Of a stretch of DNA of 64,000 bases, positions 53,816 through 63,430 are shown in pieces. The notes beneath the pieces are model-generated. The model had not been told where the DNA came from. It ran no database searches and was given only the letters and a program-made list of their open reading frames with translations. Made by a program: the position numbers and the translations under genes. Source of the DNA: Simmondsia chinensis (taxonomy: Eukaryota > Streptophyta > Magnoliopsida > Caryophyllales > Simmondsiaceae); contig JAGTTD010000022.1 in NCBI GenBank assembly GCA_018398585.1, positions 8,843,501-8,907,500 on the forward strand. Reading direction: 5' to 3'. Each line of letters begins with the position of its first letter. Position 1 is the stretch's first letter.

Positions 53816-55065
53816 TGATAAGTCTAAATTAGTATATAGTTTTTTATATTATTTGAATATTGTTTTTAAACATTTTACATCAATTTTTCATCACTTTTGC
53901 TCGGTTTCGCTCTATTTCAACCATTTTGCTTTTTTTATTGTAAAAACACCCATTTTAAGCTAACGCTTGCTAGATTTTATTATTAACATCAAAAAGTAAA
54001 AGCAAGATACATCAAAACACACAAAAGTTTACGATTGCAGCAGAAAAAACTAGAAAATTACATATTTTTCACTTGCAACTTGCATTTATGCAGCTCTAAC
54101 ACAATTTTTTAACAAAATTCATTGTACAAACAATACATTAACATGTCCAAGTTGATGTAAACTTTGAATTTAGGTAATGCAAAGCTCAAAAATCTGAAGG
54201 AAATCAGCCAAAGAACAGCAAGAACAGAGAAGTGTAACTTGCTTAACCAAGCCATTTCAACTTGCAATTTTGGGTGGCAAAATGGACAAATAACATGAAA
54301 GAACTTCTTGAGCACTTCATTAACATGTTCAAGTTGATGTTAAAGCTAGTTTTGGGCGGTACAAAGGAAGAAAAAAAATGAAAAAAATAGAGTTGAACGG
54401 CCATTGCAGAATCTGGGCAGCTGGTGCAGGTGGTGGTGCAATCAAATTCAAGCTTCATTTTTGCAGTAGAAACTCAATGATTTTTGCCCAAATTCGTTTC
54501 ATAAACATAATTTTACATGCCTTAAGTCATCTTTTGCAAAATTTGGGAGGTGAAGTACAGAAACAAATGGAAAAAATGGGTGAGGAACACCACTTGCAGC
54601 TGCAGAAAATCAGAAATCTGTGCACAACTTGCTTACTTTCTTCACTTTGAGTGGCTACATTATGAAATATTTTAGCTCAAATTTATTGCATACACCTTAT
54701 ATTACATGCAAATGATGATTTTGAGTAGAGTTTGGGCGGTAGAATGTAAAACAAATTGAAGAAAAAAGAGCAAGAGCAACAGCTCAGAATCATCCTGCAA
54801 CAGCTCGGATGCCTTAGACTGTATAAACTGATAAAAACCAATAGAAATCGGCTCACTCTAATCTCGTTTCAACTTTTATTTCTTTTCATTTTATTTTACT
54901 TTATTTCATATCAAAATCCTAAAGTTTTCGGTCTTTCAAATAGTATCGAAGCTACTAATTTTGGTATTCACTCAATCCGATCCACGTAGGAACGATACTC
55001 TGCTCACTTCTATATTACTTGGTATGACTTGTGCACTTGCTAACACATACGTAAAGTCTGCATCA
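53816..55065 (+). repeat. 3' LTR of element H, internally deleted
   Basis: TGATAAGTCTAAATTAG to CTGCATCA, 1,250 bp. It matches the 5' LTR but lacks about 740 bp; the break lies at about 54,800 (CAACAGCTCGGATGCC, against 48,048 and 48,793 of the 5' copy). Confidence 0.85.
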
Positions 55066-55070
55066 TAAAT

Positions 55071-55291
55071 CATAATACTTGACTATATTTCTTATAATCA
55101 AGCAATTCATGTAACACAATCAAATTATCTAAAAATAAGAGTAATACAATAGCAAAAGGACTGAGACTTTATCGTAACCTATATAGCAAGTTATCTTTCC
55201 ATCAAGGATGAACCAGTGAAGGAGGAGATGACTAAGCCTGTGTCAATCATTGCACTAATCTTGCTCATGTTTTGATGAGGAAAAAGGAAAA
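55071..55291. other. Flank between element H and Copia I
   Basis: Continues remnant J after the H insertion (CATAATACTTGACTATATTT...). No gene. The 3' side is cut by the LTR of Copia I at 55,292. Confidence 0.35.
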
Positions 55292-55621
55292 TGTTGGCCC
55301 TAAAGGCCACTTACATTGAAATTTTGATGATAAAAATCATTTAGTGAGTCATTACGTTTAAATTGTTGTAATCTTTTTAGTTAAGTGACTTGGGAGAAAG
55401 CTAGGAAAAACAAGACTAATCATGTTGATACAAAGCTTTCTAAGATGATAAATCAAGAGGAAAAGAGATCAAAGATGAAGAGAAGATTCATCTAAAATGA
55501 AGAAAATGAGATCTGAGTCCAAGCGCTTTAAGTCATTTATTTTTTATTTTCTAGGACTTAGGATCGGGATATATCAATTAATTCAAAATCTCAATATCAA
55601 TATGTGATGCTCCAATAAAAA
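55292..55621 (+). repeat. 5' LTR of Copia I, first part
   Basis: Starts TGTTGGCCCTAAAGGCC, with ATTTTGATGATAAAAAT near the start. It is cut by element F at 55,622 and continues at 60,612. Confidence 0.7.
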
Positions 55622-56053
55622 TGTTACAAACCGAGAATCCGAGGCTTGGGTTTAAATTGGAAATGACGGGAATATGAATTGGTGTTAAAATTCAGTTAAA
55701 TTCTGAACTGCATTTCACTCTGCTGCTGCTACGTGGTGCTGCTGGTTACTGCTGCTGTTAGTTACTGATTTTTAGGCAATAACATTAATACATTTAAATA
55801 CTAGTTAGTTAGAATATGTTCTAGATTGTTCTTAGTGGTTTGCCTTGCTTAGATTGTTATAAATAAGTGAAGGATGTAATGGTTCAAGCATTCAATGGAA
55901 AGTAAACAAAATCAATCTCATTTGAGATTAAACTCTATTTACTCATCCCCTTCCCTTCTTTCTCTCATCTAAACTCTATATTCTTTCTCAGCTCATATTC
56001 TCACTATCCCAACCAAGGTTAAGTTTCAAGACCTAATCTTCGAAACCTTAACA
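55622..56053 (+). repeat. 5' LTR of element F
   Basis: TGTTACAAACCGAGAATCC to AACCTTAACA. It has TGCTGCTGCTAC-rich words, a TATA box at 55,858-55,865 and a CT-rich 3' third. Confidence 0.9.
55858..55865 (+). promoter_or_regulatory. TATA box in the 5' LTR of F
   Basis: TATAAATA, 236 bases into the LTR, equal in position and sequence to the box of element E. Confidence 0.5.
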
Positions 56054-56055
56054 AT

Positions 56056-56067
56056 TGGTATCAGAGC
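56056..56067 (+). other. Primer-binding site of element F
   Basis: TGGTATCAGAGC, perfect plant initiator-Met type site, two bases after the LTR end. Confidence 0.9.
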
Positions 56068-57151
56068 CTTGATTTGGCTTCCGAATCAAGCTCATATCTA
56101 GAAAAAAATTATAAAATCTGATTAATTGTGCTGCAATTAATCAACAAAAGAAGGTTGTGCTGATTTAATTCAGATTGGTGATCAGAAATTTAAATCGGAA
56201 TTGATTAAGGAGTTTTGGCGATATTGCATCAGTTGCTGCTTAAACCTGGGAAGATTGCTTTCGGTTGGGACTTTGAGTGACCATATTATATTGAAGGAAG
56301 TTCAATTCATCAGTATTTGTTGAGTACAATCAACATCAAGTTGATTCAGATTGAAATTCAATAGCATCGATCAAGCATTTGCTGCATAAGTGGAGAAATG
56401 AAGTAGTTGCAGTGCTGAAAATTGATGCTGAGCCAACTTGATCGATCATCCATTGATCGGTTGAGAAAGAGGTTGTGAATTGAGCTATATGATCCACATT
56501 ATACCTAATCATCATCCAAATAGCAGAAATCATCGGAATGGAGGTGATTACAGATGTTGCAATTCGGATGTCGAAGATTAAGGTAAGGGTCTACTGAACT
56601 TCAAGTTGCAATTCATTGAAAATTCGTGCTTGTTGTTGGATGATGTCGAAATTATGTTGCTAAGCATAAAGTAGTGAGAATTCATCAGAATCTAAGGTGA
56701 TCTTTGAGAATTATATGCTGTTGAGTCGAGATTTGCTTAGGCGGAAAAAATTGTCAGCAAAGGCGAAATCTGACAGGAAAAGCGGAAGTGTTGGAACCCG
56801 ATTTTGTTCATTGAGATCGCTTGAGTGTTGTGTTAAGAACTTCATTTTGAGTTAGAGTCAAGCCTAATTCAGAAGTGTGAGTCGATTTACACGACTAAAA
56901 CGTGCTTGTCAGAATTCATTTGGGTTAGGGTTTGTTTGACGACTTGTTCGAAATTTATCAGATAGGGTTTATATTCGTTGGCGATCATAGAACCGATAGC
57001 AAGGGATGGTTTGTGCGAACAAAGGAGTATAACTTCATAAATCAATCGATTGTTGAAGAGTTGCAAAACAAGTTTGATACTTCTGCGAATTTCGCTATTG
57101 TACTCTGCGAAAGTGCTGATTCTAGATTGAAGTTGTTGTTCATTTGCAAAT
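56068..57151 (+). other. Leader of element F
   Basis: About 1.1 kb, alike in sequence to the leader of A (GATGTCGAAATTATGTTGCTAAGC at 56,641 is the counterpart of 35,900). The frame 56,932-57,159 lies in its last part and ends at the start of the next ORF. No product recognised. Confidence 0.55.
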
Positions 57152-57930
57152 ATGGCTGATGGAGAGAGAACTAGATCTGAAGTTGGTGTAAATGTTATGA
57201 TCGGATCTCAGAATGCTACTAAAGAAGACCTTCAAGATTTAAAGAAAGTTTTTGATCAAAAGATGGATCAAATTCTGTCATTGTTAATAGGCAAGGATGC
57301 AAAAGGAAACAAAGGGGCAAGGTCGGTTGCAACAAATTGAGATTGTTCCACCTACGGAAGTGGTTCGACCGCAAGAGTTCGTGGTTGAGCAAAAAGAGGA
57401 GGTACCATCTGTTGTCGTTGAAGATGAACTCGACCATGACAATGCCGAAATTGATGAACACAGGCGTGAAGAACCTAAGGCTGAACAAGATGATTCTTGT
57501 GAAGACTCTTTGTTGGAGTTAGAGTATCTTGATGACACTGAGGTAAAACATGACATGCATCCGGATGGGAATATGATTCACATGTCCGAGGAATGATTAA
57601 GACAACAAAGAGTAAGTCGAAGAGAAATCGTTTAGGTGAAGCATTGGAAGATGTTGTGGGTAAAAAGAAGTTGTCCAGGCCGTAATTGAAGTGAGAGGTT
57701 TTGTTTCAACCTATGATGCTGAATGATCAGCAAGGACTAACTCAAGATGCTGATCTTACCGATGTAAAGGCTGGTATACAAGGTTTAGGTGGTATACAAG
57801 GAGTGGTGACTGCGGAATTTGTGATTCCAACTGATGAGGTCAATGCTACTGCTGTGATAGCAATTAATACATCATCAAATCGGTTAGGAGATGCTCCATG
57901 TTCAAGTTTATATGCAGAACCATAGTATTT
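57152..57930 (+). pseudogene. Element F ORF1: acidic/basic protein
   Basis: The frame 57,152-57,340 starts MADGERTRSEVGVNVMIGSQ and has a coiled-coil-like segment (DLKKVFDQKMDQILSLL). Shifted by one base it continues in 57,297-57,596 with VEQKEEVPSVVVEDELDHDN and AEIDEHRREEPKAEQ, the acidic region also found at 6,543-7,115 and 36,620-36,780. After a stop at 57,594 the basic region is decayed (KSKSKRNRLGEALEDVVGKK-type, about 57,610); 57,701-57,925 is the next shared block (LNDQQGLTQDADLTD). Function unknown; it takes the gag position. Confidence 0.55.
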
Positions 57931-58073
57931 TCATTGCTGTGCATGGTTTTTCTGTTGAAGAACCTGTTGTGGTCACTGCAGTACCTACAAATACAGATTC
58001 AGGTATGTTCAAGTTCATCTTTGGGTGTGCTGTTGTGCTATCCCGGATCCAGAGCGCCATTATATAGGATGCC

Positions 58074-58415
58074 TTGCAAGGTCTCTTGTGTTGGGAGGTT
58101 GTTTATGCACTTAGAGCCGCTGAATTATACTTTCGGCATGCCGATCGGCAAGTTCAGCATGAGTTATTCCTTTATGTGAGTAGAATTATGACTTGTCCAA
58201 GTGCAAGCTCCTATGACAAATTACCGCCTAATCCGGGAGAAGGTTCTCGAGGCTATATGAAGCTGAGAAGAGTCGAATCCTTGCTGAAAAGAAGCACTCG
58301 AGCTGCGAGAGTGCGTTTCAAGGTTCACAACAAACAAAGCTTGTTTCCTTTTCTAGCAATGGAGTTGATGAATGTGCACAAAGGTTGTAATGTGGGAAGA
58401 CAGACCTCTGATTAG
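58074..58415 (+). CDS. Element F, 113-codon frame with conserved basic segment
   Basis: Contains YFRHADRQVQHELFLYV (58,127), SSYDKLPPNPGE (58,208) and RVESLLKRSTRAARVRFKVH (58,271). The last two have clear partners in element A (SYDQLPPDPGK, RVDSLMKRSNQAAKVRFKVQ), although in A the order is reversed. The first recurs in F itself at 59,907. No known domain. Confidence 0.4.
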   Translation: MQGLLCWEVVYALRAAELYFRHADRQVQHELFLYVSRIMTCPSASSYDKLPPNPGEGSRGYMKLRRVESLLKRSTRAARVRFKVHNKQSLFPFLAMELMNVHKGCNVGRQTSD

Positions 58416-58475
58416 ATCCACATCAATACACTGGGTGCTTTAAATGATGTAATTGATGATGGCAATGAATCACAA

Positions 58476-59378
58476 GTGATGGGAAAAGCTGGTCTGGTGC
58501 TGTTGTTTGATGAAGAACAATTATGTTCCAGTGCAAGCTATGATAAAAGTATGGTAATAGCTAGGGGTCAGGAAGAGGTTAGCATCAAAGTAAGCCTTGA
58601 GGGAAAGGATTATACATGTTATAGGCTGCAAAACTCAGATCGTGACACTGAAGTCTCACTTGTTCCGAAATGGGCGTTGTTTCGGCTCAAACACAAGCAT
58701 TTCCTTGAAGGGATGGAAGTTGTTGTTAGTTGGTGGTTTGAGAATATGTTGGGCTACTGGAATGATTGTAACAAGCTGGAGCATGGGGCCGAGCTGGGGG
58801 AAAGGTTCGAGCAAGCTGCTAAAGTCATTCTCCGAGTCCAATGTGGGCCAAGATTGATCACCGAAAGTTCAGAACTCTGGCAGCCCTACATCTCATTACA
58901 GACTTATGCAGTTGTGACCTGTGTGTGCTTAAGTTGTTGGGGCAAAAGTTCAGAACCTGAAGCAAAAGTCACAAGTGCTCAACTGTCAAAAAGGGGACAG
59001 CAAGAATGTAAGATTGTGGCTAAAAATTCTAGGAGCATTTCGATTCTTTCAATAACAGTAGTAAAAGAGATGTTCAACGGCAATGTGATTGGTGCTATCA
59101 TGACCTTTGGAAGATGTCATAACTTGTTCTCATCAAGTAGCTTCCATATGGATGTACACCGAGTTGCAATATGTCACTATGAGTTGCATCTGGTTTGTAC
59201 TGCTGAGCTTGTGGATTCTGCAACAACTTCGGTGCATTTGGAAAGCAATCAAGGATTTATTGGTCATGTCATGAGTTGGGTTGGTAGGTGGTTGTGTGAG
59301 CTGAATTTTTTGAAAATCATTGCAGAAGGACACATTAATTCATCAGGGAATCAAGTTCCAGTAGCAAATATGAAATAA
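58476..59378 (+). CDS. Element F ORF3, 300-residue conserved unknown protein
   Basis: Longest frame in the element and without stops. GTG precedes the first ATG at 58,479. Residues about 185-245 (SISILSITVVKEMFNGNVIG, AIMTFGRCHNLFSSSSFHMD) align with ORF3 of element A, as do the following 40 residues (SVHLESNQGFIGHVMSW). The N-terminal half has a Trp-rich stretch (VVSWWFENMLGYW) and no partner in A that I can align. No catalytic motif, membrane segment or zinc finger recognised. Function unknown. Confidence 0.5.
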   Translation: MMGKAGLVLLFDEEQLCSSASYDKSMVIARGQEEVSIKVSLEGKDYTCYRLQNSDRDTEVSLVPKWALFRLKHKHFLEGMEVVVSWWFENMLGYWNDCNKLEHGAELGERFEQAAKVILRVQCGPRLITESSELWQPYISLQTYAVVTCVCLSCWGKSSEPEAKVTSAQLSKRGQQECKIVAKNSRSISILSITVVKEMFNGNVIGAIMTFGRCHNLFSSSSFHMDVHRVAICHYELHLVCTAELVDSATTSVHLESNQGFIGHVMSWVGRWLCELNFLKIIAEGHINSSGNQVPVANMK

Positions 59379-59407
59379 TTCTATTTTAGAGCTGTTCAAA
59401 CTGCGTT

Positions 59408-60184
59408 TTGGAATGTTTTCAAGCTAAATTCAATAGTTGGTTCTCTTGGTTTGAGTTTGGAGGGCCTCCCGAACTGTTAAACGACTTCAAAAGCAATTTG
59501 GTATGGTTCATGGCATTCCAAGTCAGTTGTATAGCAATCCCCGAGCAGGAATATAGCAGTCCTGATATGCTTTGTGACACTCAGCAGGAAGATGGACTTT
59601 TGAGCTGTGTTAAGGGCAACGAGACGAGTTGTGGGTGTGTTGTTGACATGTGGTTGATCAATACAGACCTCAGGTACCTGCTGCATTACAAATCTAGCTA
59701 CAAGTATGCAATCCCAGAAGTTCTTGGAGTTCATCACCATCAGCTTCAACTTCTACCTCTACATCAAGAAGATTGTCCACGTCCTGTTTGTTTGAATGCT
59801 CAAACTCACAACATCCAAATGTTTGATAAAAATAATGTTGCAAGCTTTGTCATTGCTGCAGAGCACATTGGTTTAGCCAGAAATCAGATTCCAGTAACAA
59901 ATATGCAGTGTCGGCATGCCGATCGGCAAGTTCGGCATGATTTATTTCTTTTCTGGAAAAGAGATTTGATTAATATGGACCCTATCATGAGGCTATGCTA
60001 TTGGGAGGATGTTTGTGAATTGTTCATAAAGATATACTGCATTAACAAGCTCTCCTCAGCTGTAAGTTTACCGCAATCTCAGAAAATCAGTCAGTTGCAA
60101 TTCCAGCTTGAAGTCATCGCATCAACTTCAAAGTCTCATCGTCTTTCATTCTTGAGGACAAGAATGTGTTCAAGGGGAAGGGAA
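59408..60184 (+). CDS. Element F, 3' frame with W-F-E-x-G-x-P-E block and pol-end relic
   Basis: The frame 59,408-60,229 runs into the 3' LTR. FSWFEFGGPPELLNDF (about 59,441) is similar to MFDLGRPPEVLIES in A (37,840) and to FTWFELEDLHMSVL near the end of ORF3 in A (38,857). RHADRQVRHDLFLFW (59,912) repeats the block at 58,130. The end (about 60,150-60,184) reads ILEDKNVFKGKG in another frame, the pol-end relic and polypurine tract. Function unknown. Confidence 0.4.
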
Positions 60185-60611
60185 TGTTACAAACCAAGAA
60201 TCCGAGGCCTGGGTTTAAATTGGAAATGACGGGAATATGCATTGGTGTTAAAATTCAGTTAAATTCTGAACTGCATTTCACTCTGCTGCTGCTACGTGGG
60301 TGCTGCTGGTTGCTGCTGCTGTTAGTTACTGAATTTTAGGCAATAATATTAATACATTTAAATACTAGTTAGTTAGACTATGTTCTAGATTGCTCTTAGT
60401 GGTTTGCCTTGCTTAGATTGTTATAAATAAGTGAAGGATGTAATGGTTCAAGCATTCAATGAAAAGTAAACAAAATCAATCTCATTTGAGATTAAACTCT
60501 ATTTTCTCATCCCCTTCCCTTCTTTTTCTCATCTAAACTCTATATTCTTTCTCATCTCACACTATCCCAACCAAGGTTAAGTTTCAAGACCTAATCTTCG
60601 AAACCTTGACA
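60185..60611 (+). repeat. 3' LTR of element F
   Basis: 427 bp, TGTTACAAACCAAGAATCC to AACCTTGACA. It differs from the 5' copy by only a few substitutions and small indels. Confidence 0.9.
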
Positions 60612-61681
60612 AAAATGTTTCTGAATTTTGATTTCCAGATTTTGTTCAAAAAATATTCAAGTCAAATCCAAGCCACTCTGGTTTTTCAATAAAAATATTT
60701 TTCAGGATTGGCATTATGAAAAGCATGCTCAAATCAAATAAGATTAAATTTCAATAGGGTGATTTATTAGCTTGATTGAATCAATCGATTTTTAAAATGA
60801 ATGAGCAATATCATTGAAATTAATTCAAAAATTAAGCTAATATAGTAATTAATCAATCAATCATGCTAAATGGTCAAAAACATTCAAATCCACCGAAGCA
60901 TGCTGAGCGTTAACACACAGACATATAGTAGCCTTCTAGAGCTTCTGTGTGCCGACACACAAAGGCTATGTATCGACACACAAACCCTATGTGTCAACAC
61001 ATAGTCCAAAAAAGGCACCAAATGATTATTTTTTACTTAATTTCTTTCCTAATACTTTTTCTGACATTTTGAACCTCCCATAGGCTCTCATTTGCCTATA
61101 ACTAGGGCTTGAGTGCTTTGATTTAAATCATCCATTACTCTGTAAGAATTATTTGACTAAAAAGCTCTTACTCTCTTGTGCTTTAACATTTTAATTTCAA
61201 ATTTCATTTAAAGTTTTTCTTTAGCATTACTAGTTCTATTAATTGTTGATCATTCAGTATAACTGGCATATCCTTAGCTTTGGCTAAGCTTGATCGATTG
61301 TTAAATCATTATTGAAAGAGTGAAGAGTTTCAGTGGTTTAATTCTTTAATTGCATTATTTCAAATTCTAAGGTTGGATCTAGAGCTACTGTTACAAAAGG
61401 GTCAGTTACAAAGGTTGAGTCTCGAGGCTATGTACGAAAAGACATATTGTAACCGTTACATCCTGAGCCTCGTTTTAAAAAGGATCATCCAGCCCAGTTC
61501 AAGGCTCAAGTGACGAAGAGTAGTCACTTGAGGAGTGGACCAGCTTCTGAGTTGGAAGTGAACCACTATAAAAATCCTTGTGCATTATTTTTCTTTCCAT
61601 TATTTTTTTTTTCATTTCATATTCATTGTTTTATTTTCACCCCCCCCCCCCCCCCCCCCCCCCGATTGCTATTTGGGCCTT
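60612..61681 (+). repeat. 5' LTR of Copia I, second part
   Basis: Resumes at AAAATGTTTCTGAATTTTG. It contains a short tandem stretch, TATGTATCGACACACAAACC and CTATGTGTCAACACATAG-like words at about 60,940-61,010, and a run of 24 C at 61,640-61,663. It ends at about 61,681 before the primer site. The end has no clear CA. Confidence 0.6.
61640..61663. repeat. 24-nt poly-C tract
   Basis: Uninterrupted C at 61,640-61,663, next to the LTR end of Copia I. On the other strand it is a poly-G tract. Confidence 0.95.
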
Positions 61682-61683
61682 TA

Positions 61684-61697
61684 ATTGGTATTGGAGC
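61684..61697 (+). other. Primer-binding site of Copia I
   Basis: TTGGTATTGGAGCT resembles the TTGGTATCAGAGCT-type initiator-Met site, with two changes (C to T and A to G). Confidence 0.55.
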
Positions 61698-61739
61698 TAG
61701 TACTTTTTTTTTTTTTTTTTTGGTCTAACAATCTTAGAG

Positions 61740-62760
61740 TGATCCTACGGCAATATTCGCTCCCATCTTGGCCTTGGGTCAATCGACCAACGAGCCTCCT
61801 CTTCCCCTATTGGAAGCTTAGAATGAAACTTCATATTACATCCATTAATTTTGATTTATGGCTTATAATGAAAACTGGTGTTATTTACCTTCAAAGAAAC
61901 AAGGAGAAAAACTATTGAAAAAAGAAAAATGAACTTATGCAAGATGATAAAGAAAAACTTGCAAAAAATGCAAAAGCTCTTATTAACTATTGTGATGTCT
62001 TCAATCATGTGTTAGGTTTTCAACCAGCAAAAGATATTTCGAACAAGCTCGAGGCCATCTATGAATGTATGAATCAAGTAAAGTCATCAAAAATAAATAT
62101 GTGTGTAAGATCCTATGAGCTTTTTAGAATGAAATTGGAGGAATCAATAAAAGAAATGTGCAATAGATTTTTCGATATTACTAACAAACTCCAAGCTCTT
62201 GAGAAAATATATTTAGCAAGTTTGTAAAATGCTTAGATGTCCTCCTATTTCATGGCAAGGTGAGGTTACTACTATTCGAGAATCACGTAACCTCTCCACC
62301 TATAAACTTGATCAACTAATTGGAAATCTCATGACCCATGAGACTGACATGGAGGAATTTAAGGAAGAAGAAAAACACAAGAAACGTAATGACATAGCAT
62401 TTAAATCATCTCTAAGTGGCGAATGCGATAATAAATTTGTTATGTTGGTGAAAACGTTTTACAAACATCTTGAAAACAAAAGGTTTAAGAAAAATTTTAA
62501 AAAAGGTTCTTCTTCCTCCAAAGATGAGCCAACTTGCTATGAGTGTGGAGAAATCGAACATCTTAAGAGGGATTGTCCGAAGCCAAAAAAATAAGAAGCC
62601 CTTCGACAAATTCAAAAAGAAGGACAAAAAGGAAGAATGGAAGAAAGCATTTGTGGCTTGGGAAGATAGTGATGATGATTCAGATGAAGAAAGTGAAGAC
62701 GAAGAAGCCAACTTTTTCTCATGGCCATTGAAGATGAGAACATTAAAGAAGTTGAGGTAA
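61740..62760 (+). pseudogene. Gag, Copia I
   Basis: The start region reads LLFPYWKLRMKLHITSINFD (about 61,798), the UBN2-type gag N-terminus. The frame 61,937-62,227 continues with EAIYECMNQVKSSKINMCVR and FRMKLEESIKEMCNRFFDI. The frame 62,229-62,594 has the LDQLIGNLMTHE block and a canonical zinc knuckle at 62,535-62,576 (C-YE-C-GEIE-H-LKRD-C). The frame 62,470-62,760 ends in an acidic stretch after AFVAWEDSDDDS. Frameshifts at about 61,925, 62,225 and 62,590 break it. Gag packages the RNA. Confidence 0.75.
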
Positions 62761-63430
62761 CTGATCTATCCTATAATGAACTTGTTGTTGGTTTTCATGA
62801 TTGTATGACAAATATAAAAATTTGAAAAAATGACACAACGCTTTCATAAAGGCTCTTGAAAAACGGGTTTAGAAAAAGAGTCAAAACAACTTTTATGGCT
62901 TGAACTTGAAAATGAATTGCTAAAGAAAAAGAATGAGTCTTTAAATGATAAAATCATAAAACTAACCAATGAAAAACAATCATTGAAAGAAACACTTGAT
63001 ATTTTAAATGAAAATGAAAGAGGAAAATCCAAGGAATATGAATTACTCTTGAAAGAGAATGATCTTTAAACGATAGACTAGAAGAACTTTCCAAAATCTT
63101 AAACAAATTTTTCAAAGGGTAAGAAACACTTGGCAAAATTTTCTCATCTCAAAAACTGGTCCATAACAAGGAAGGAATTGGTTATAATTGAAATGTCCAA
63201 AAGAAAACTTTCAATGTTCTTTTTGTTAAAGCCTCTTCACCTCCAACAAACTCTATACGATGCCACTATTATGGTGATGGCATATCATGTACCAATGTCC
63301 TTTTAAAAGGAATTTGAGAATGACAAAGATGGTTTGGGTCCCAAAAGAATCTCGACCACCCAATGTCAAGGCTAACAATAAAGGACCCAAGGAAATTTGG
63401 GTACACAAAAGCATTTAAATTATGGTAGGT
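62761..63430 (+). pseudogene. Gag-protease spacer, Copia I
   Basis: A coiled-coil-like, Lys/Glu/Asn-rich region on the plus strand (about 62,860-63,120; the open frames on the minus strand here are its shadows). A second zinc-knuckle-like remnant, RCHYYGDGIS, occurs at about 63,249, and WVPKESRPPNVKANN at about 63,329. This spacer with a second knuckle is typical of SIRE-type gag. Confidence 0.6.

Larger units (their letters stand above)
47073..55065 (+). mobile_element. Athila-type Ty3/Gypsy element H, internally deleted
   Basis: LTRs of 1,990 and 1,250 bp, primer site TGGCGCCGTTGC, gag C-terminus, RNase H and integrase of Athila type, and the characteristic post-pol stretch AGCGCTTTTTGGGAGGCAAC. 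The whole protease and the catalytic part of reverse transcriptase are missing. Flanking TAAAT duplications are identical. Confidence 0.85.
55622..60611 (+). mobile_element. Non-autonomous LTR element F (same family as A)
   Basis: 4,990 bp. LTRs of 432 and 427 bp are highly alike over their length. Primer site at 56,056-56,067. The interior of about 4.1 kb carries the same blocks as element A in the same order, with no gag or pol motif except the pol-end relic ILEDKNVFKGKG. Flanks are A-rich (AAAAA before, AAAAT after), so the target duplication is plausible but not decisive. Very similar LTRs suggest that it is one of the younger insertions. Confidence 0.8.

Noticed and set aside
2705..56067. 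TGGTATCAGAGC sites as possible tRNA genes
   Set aside because: Each lies two bases after an LTR end and matches only the 3' end of a tRNA; these are primer-binding sites.
62412..63136. Ser/Phe-rich minus-strand frames (99, 62 and 60 codons)
   Set aside because: They are the complement of the Lys/Glu-rich gag spacer of Copia I.
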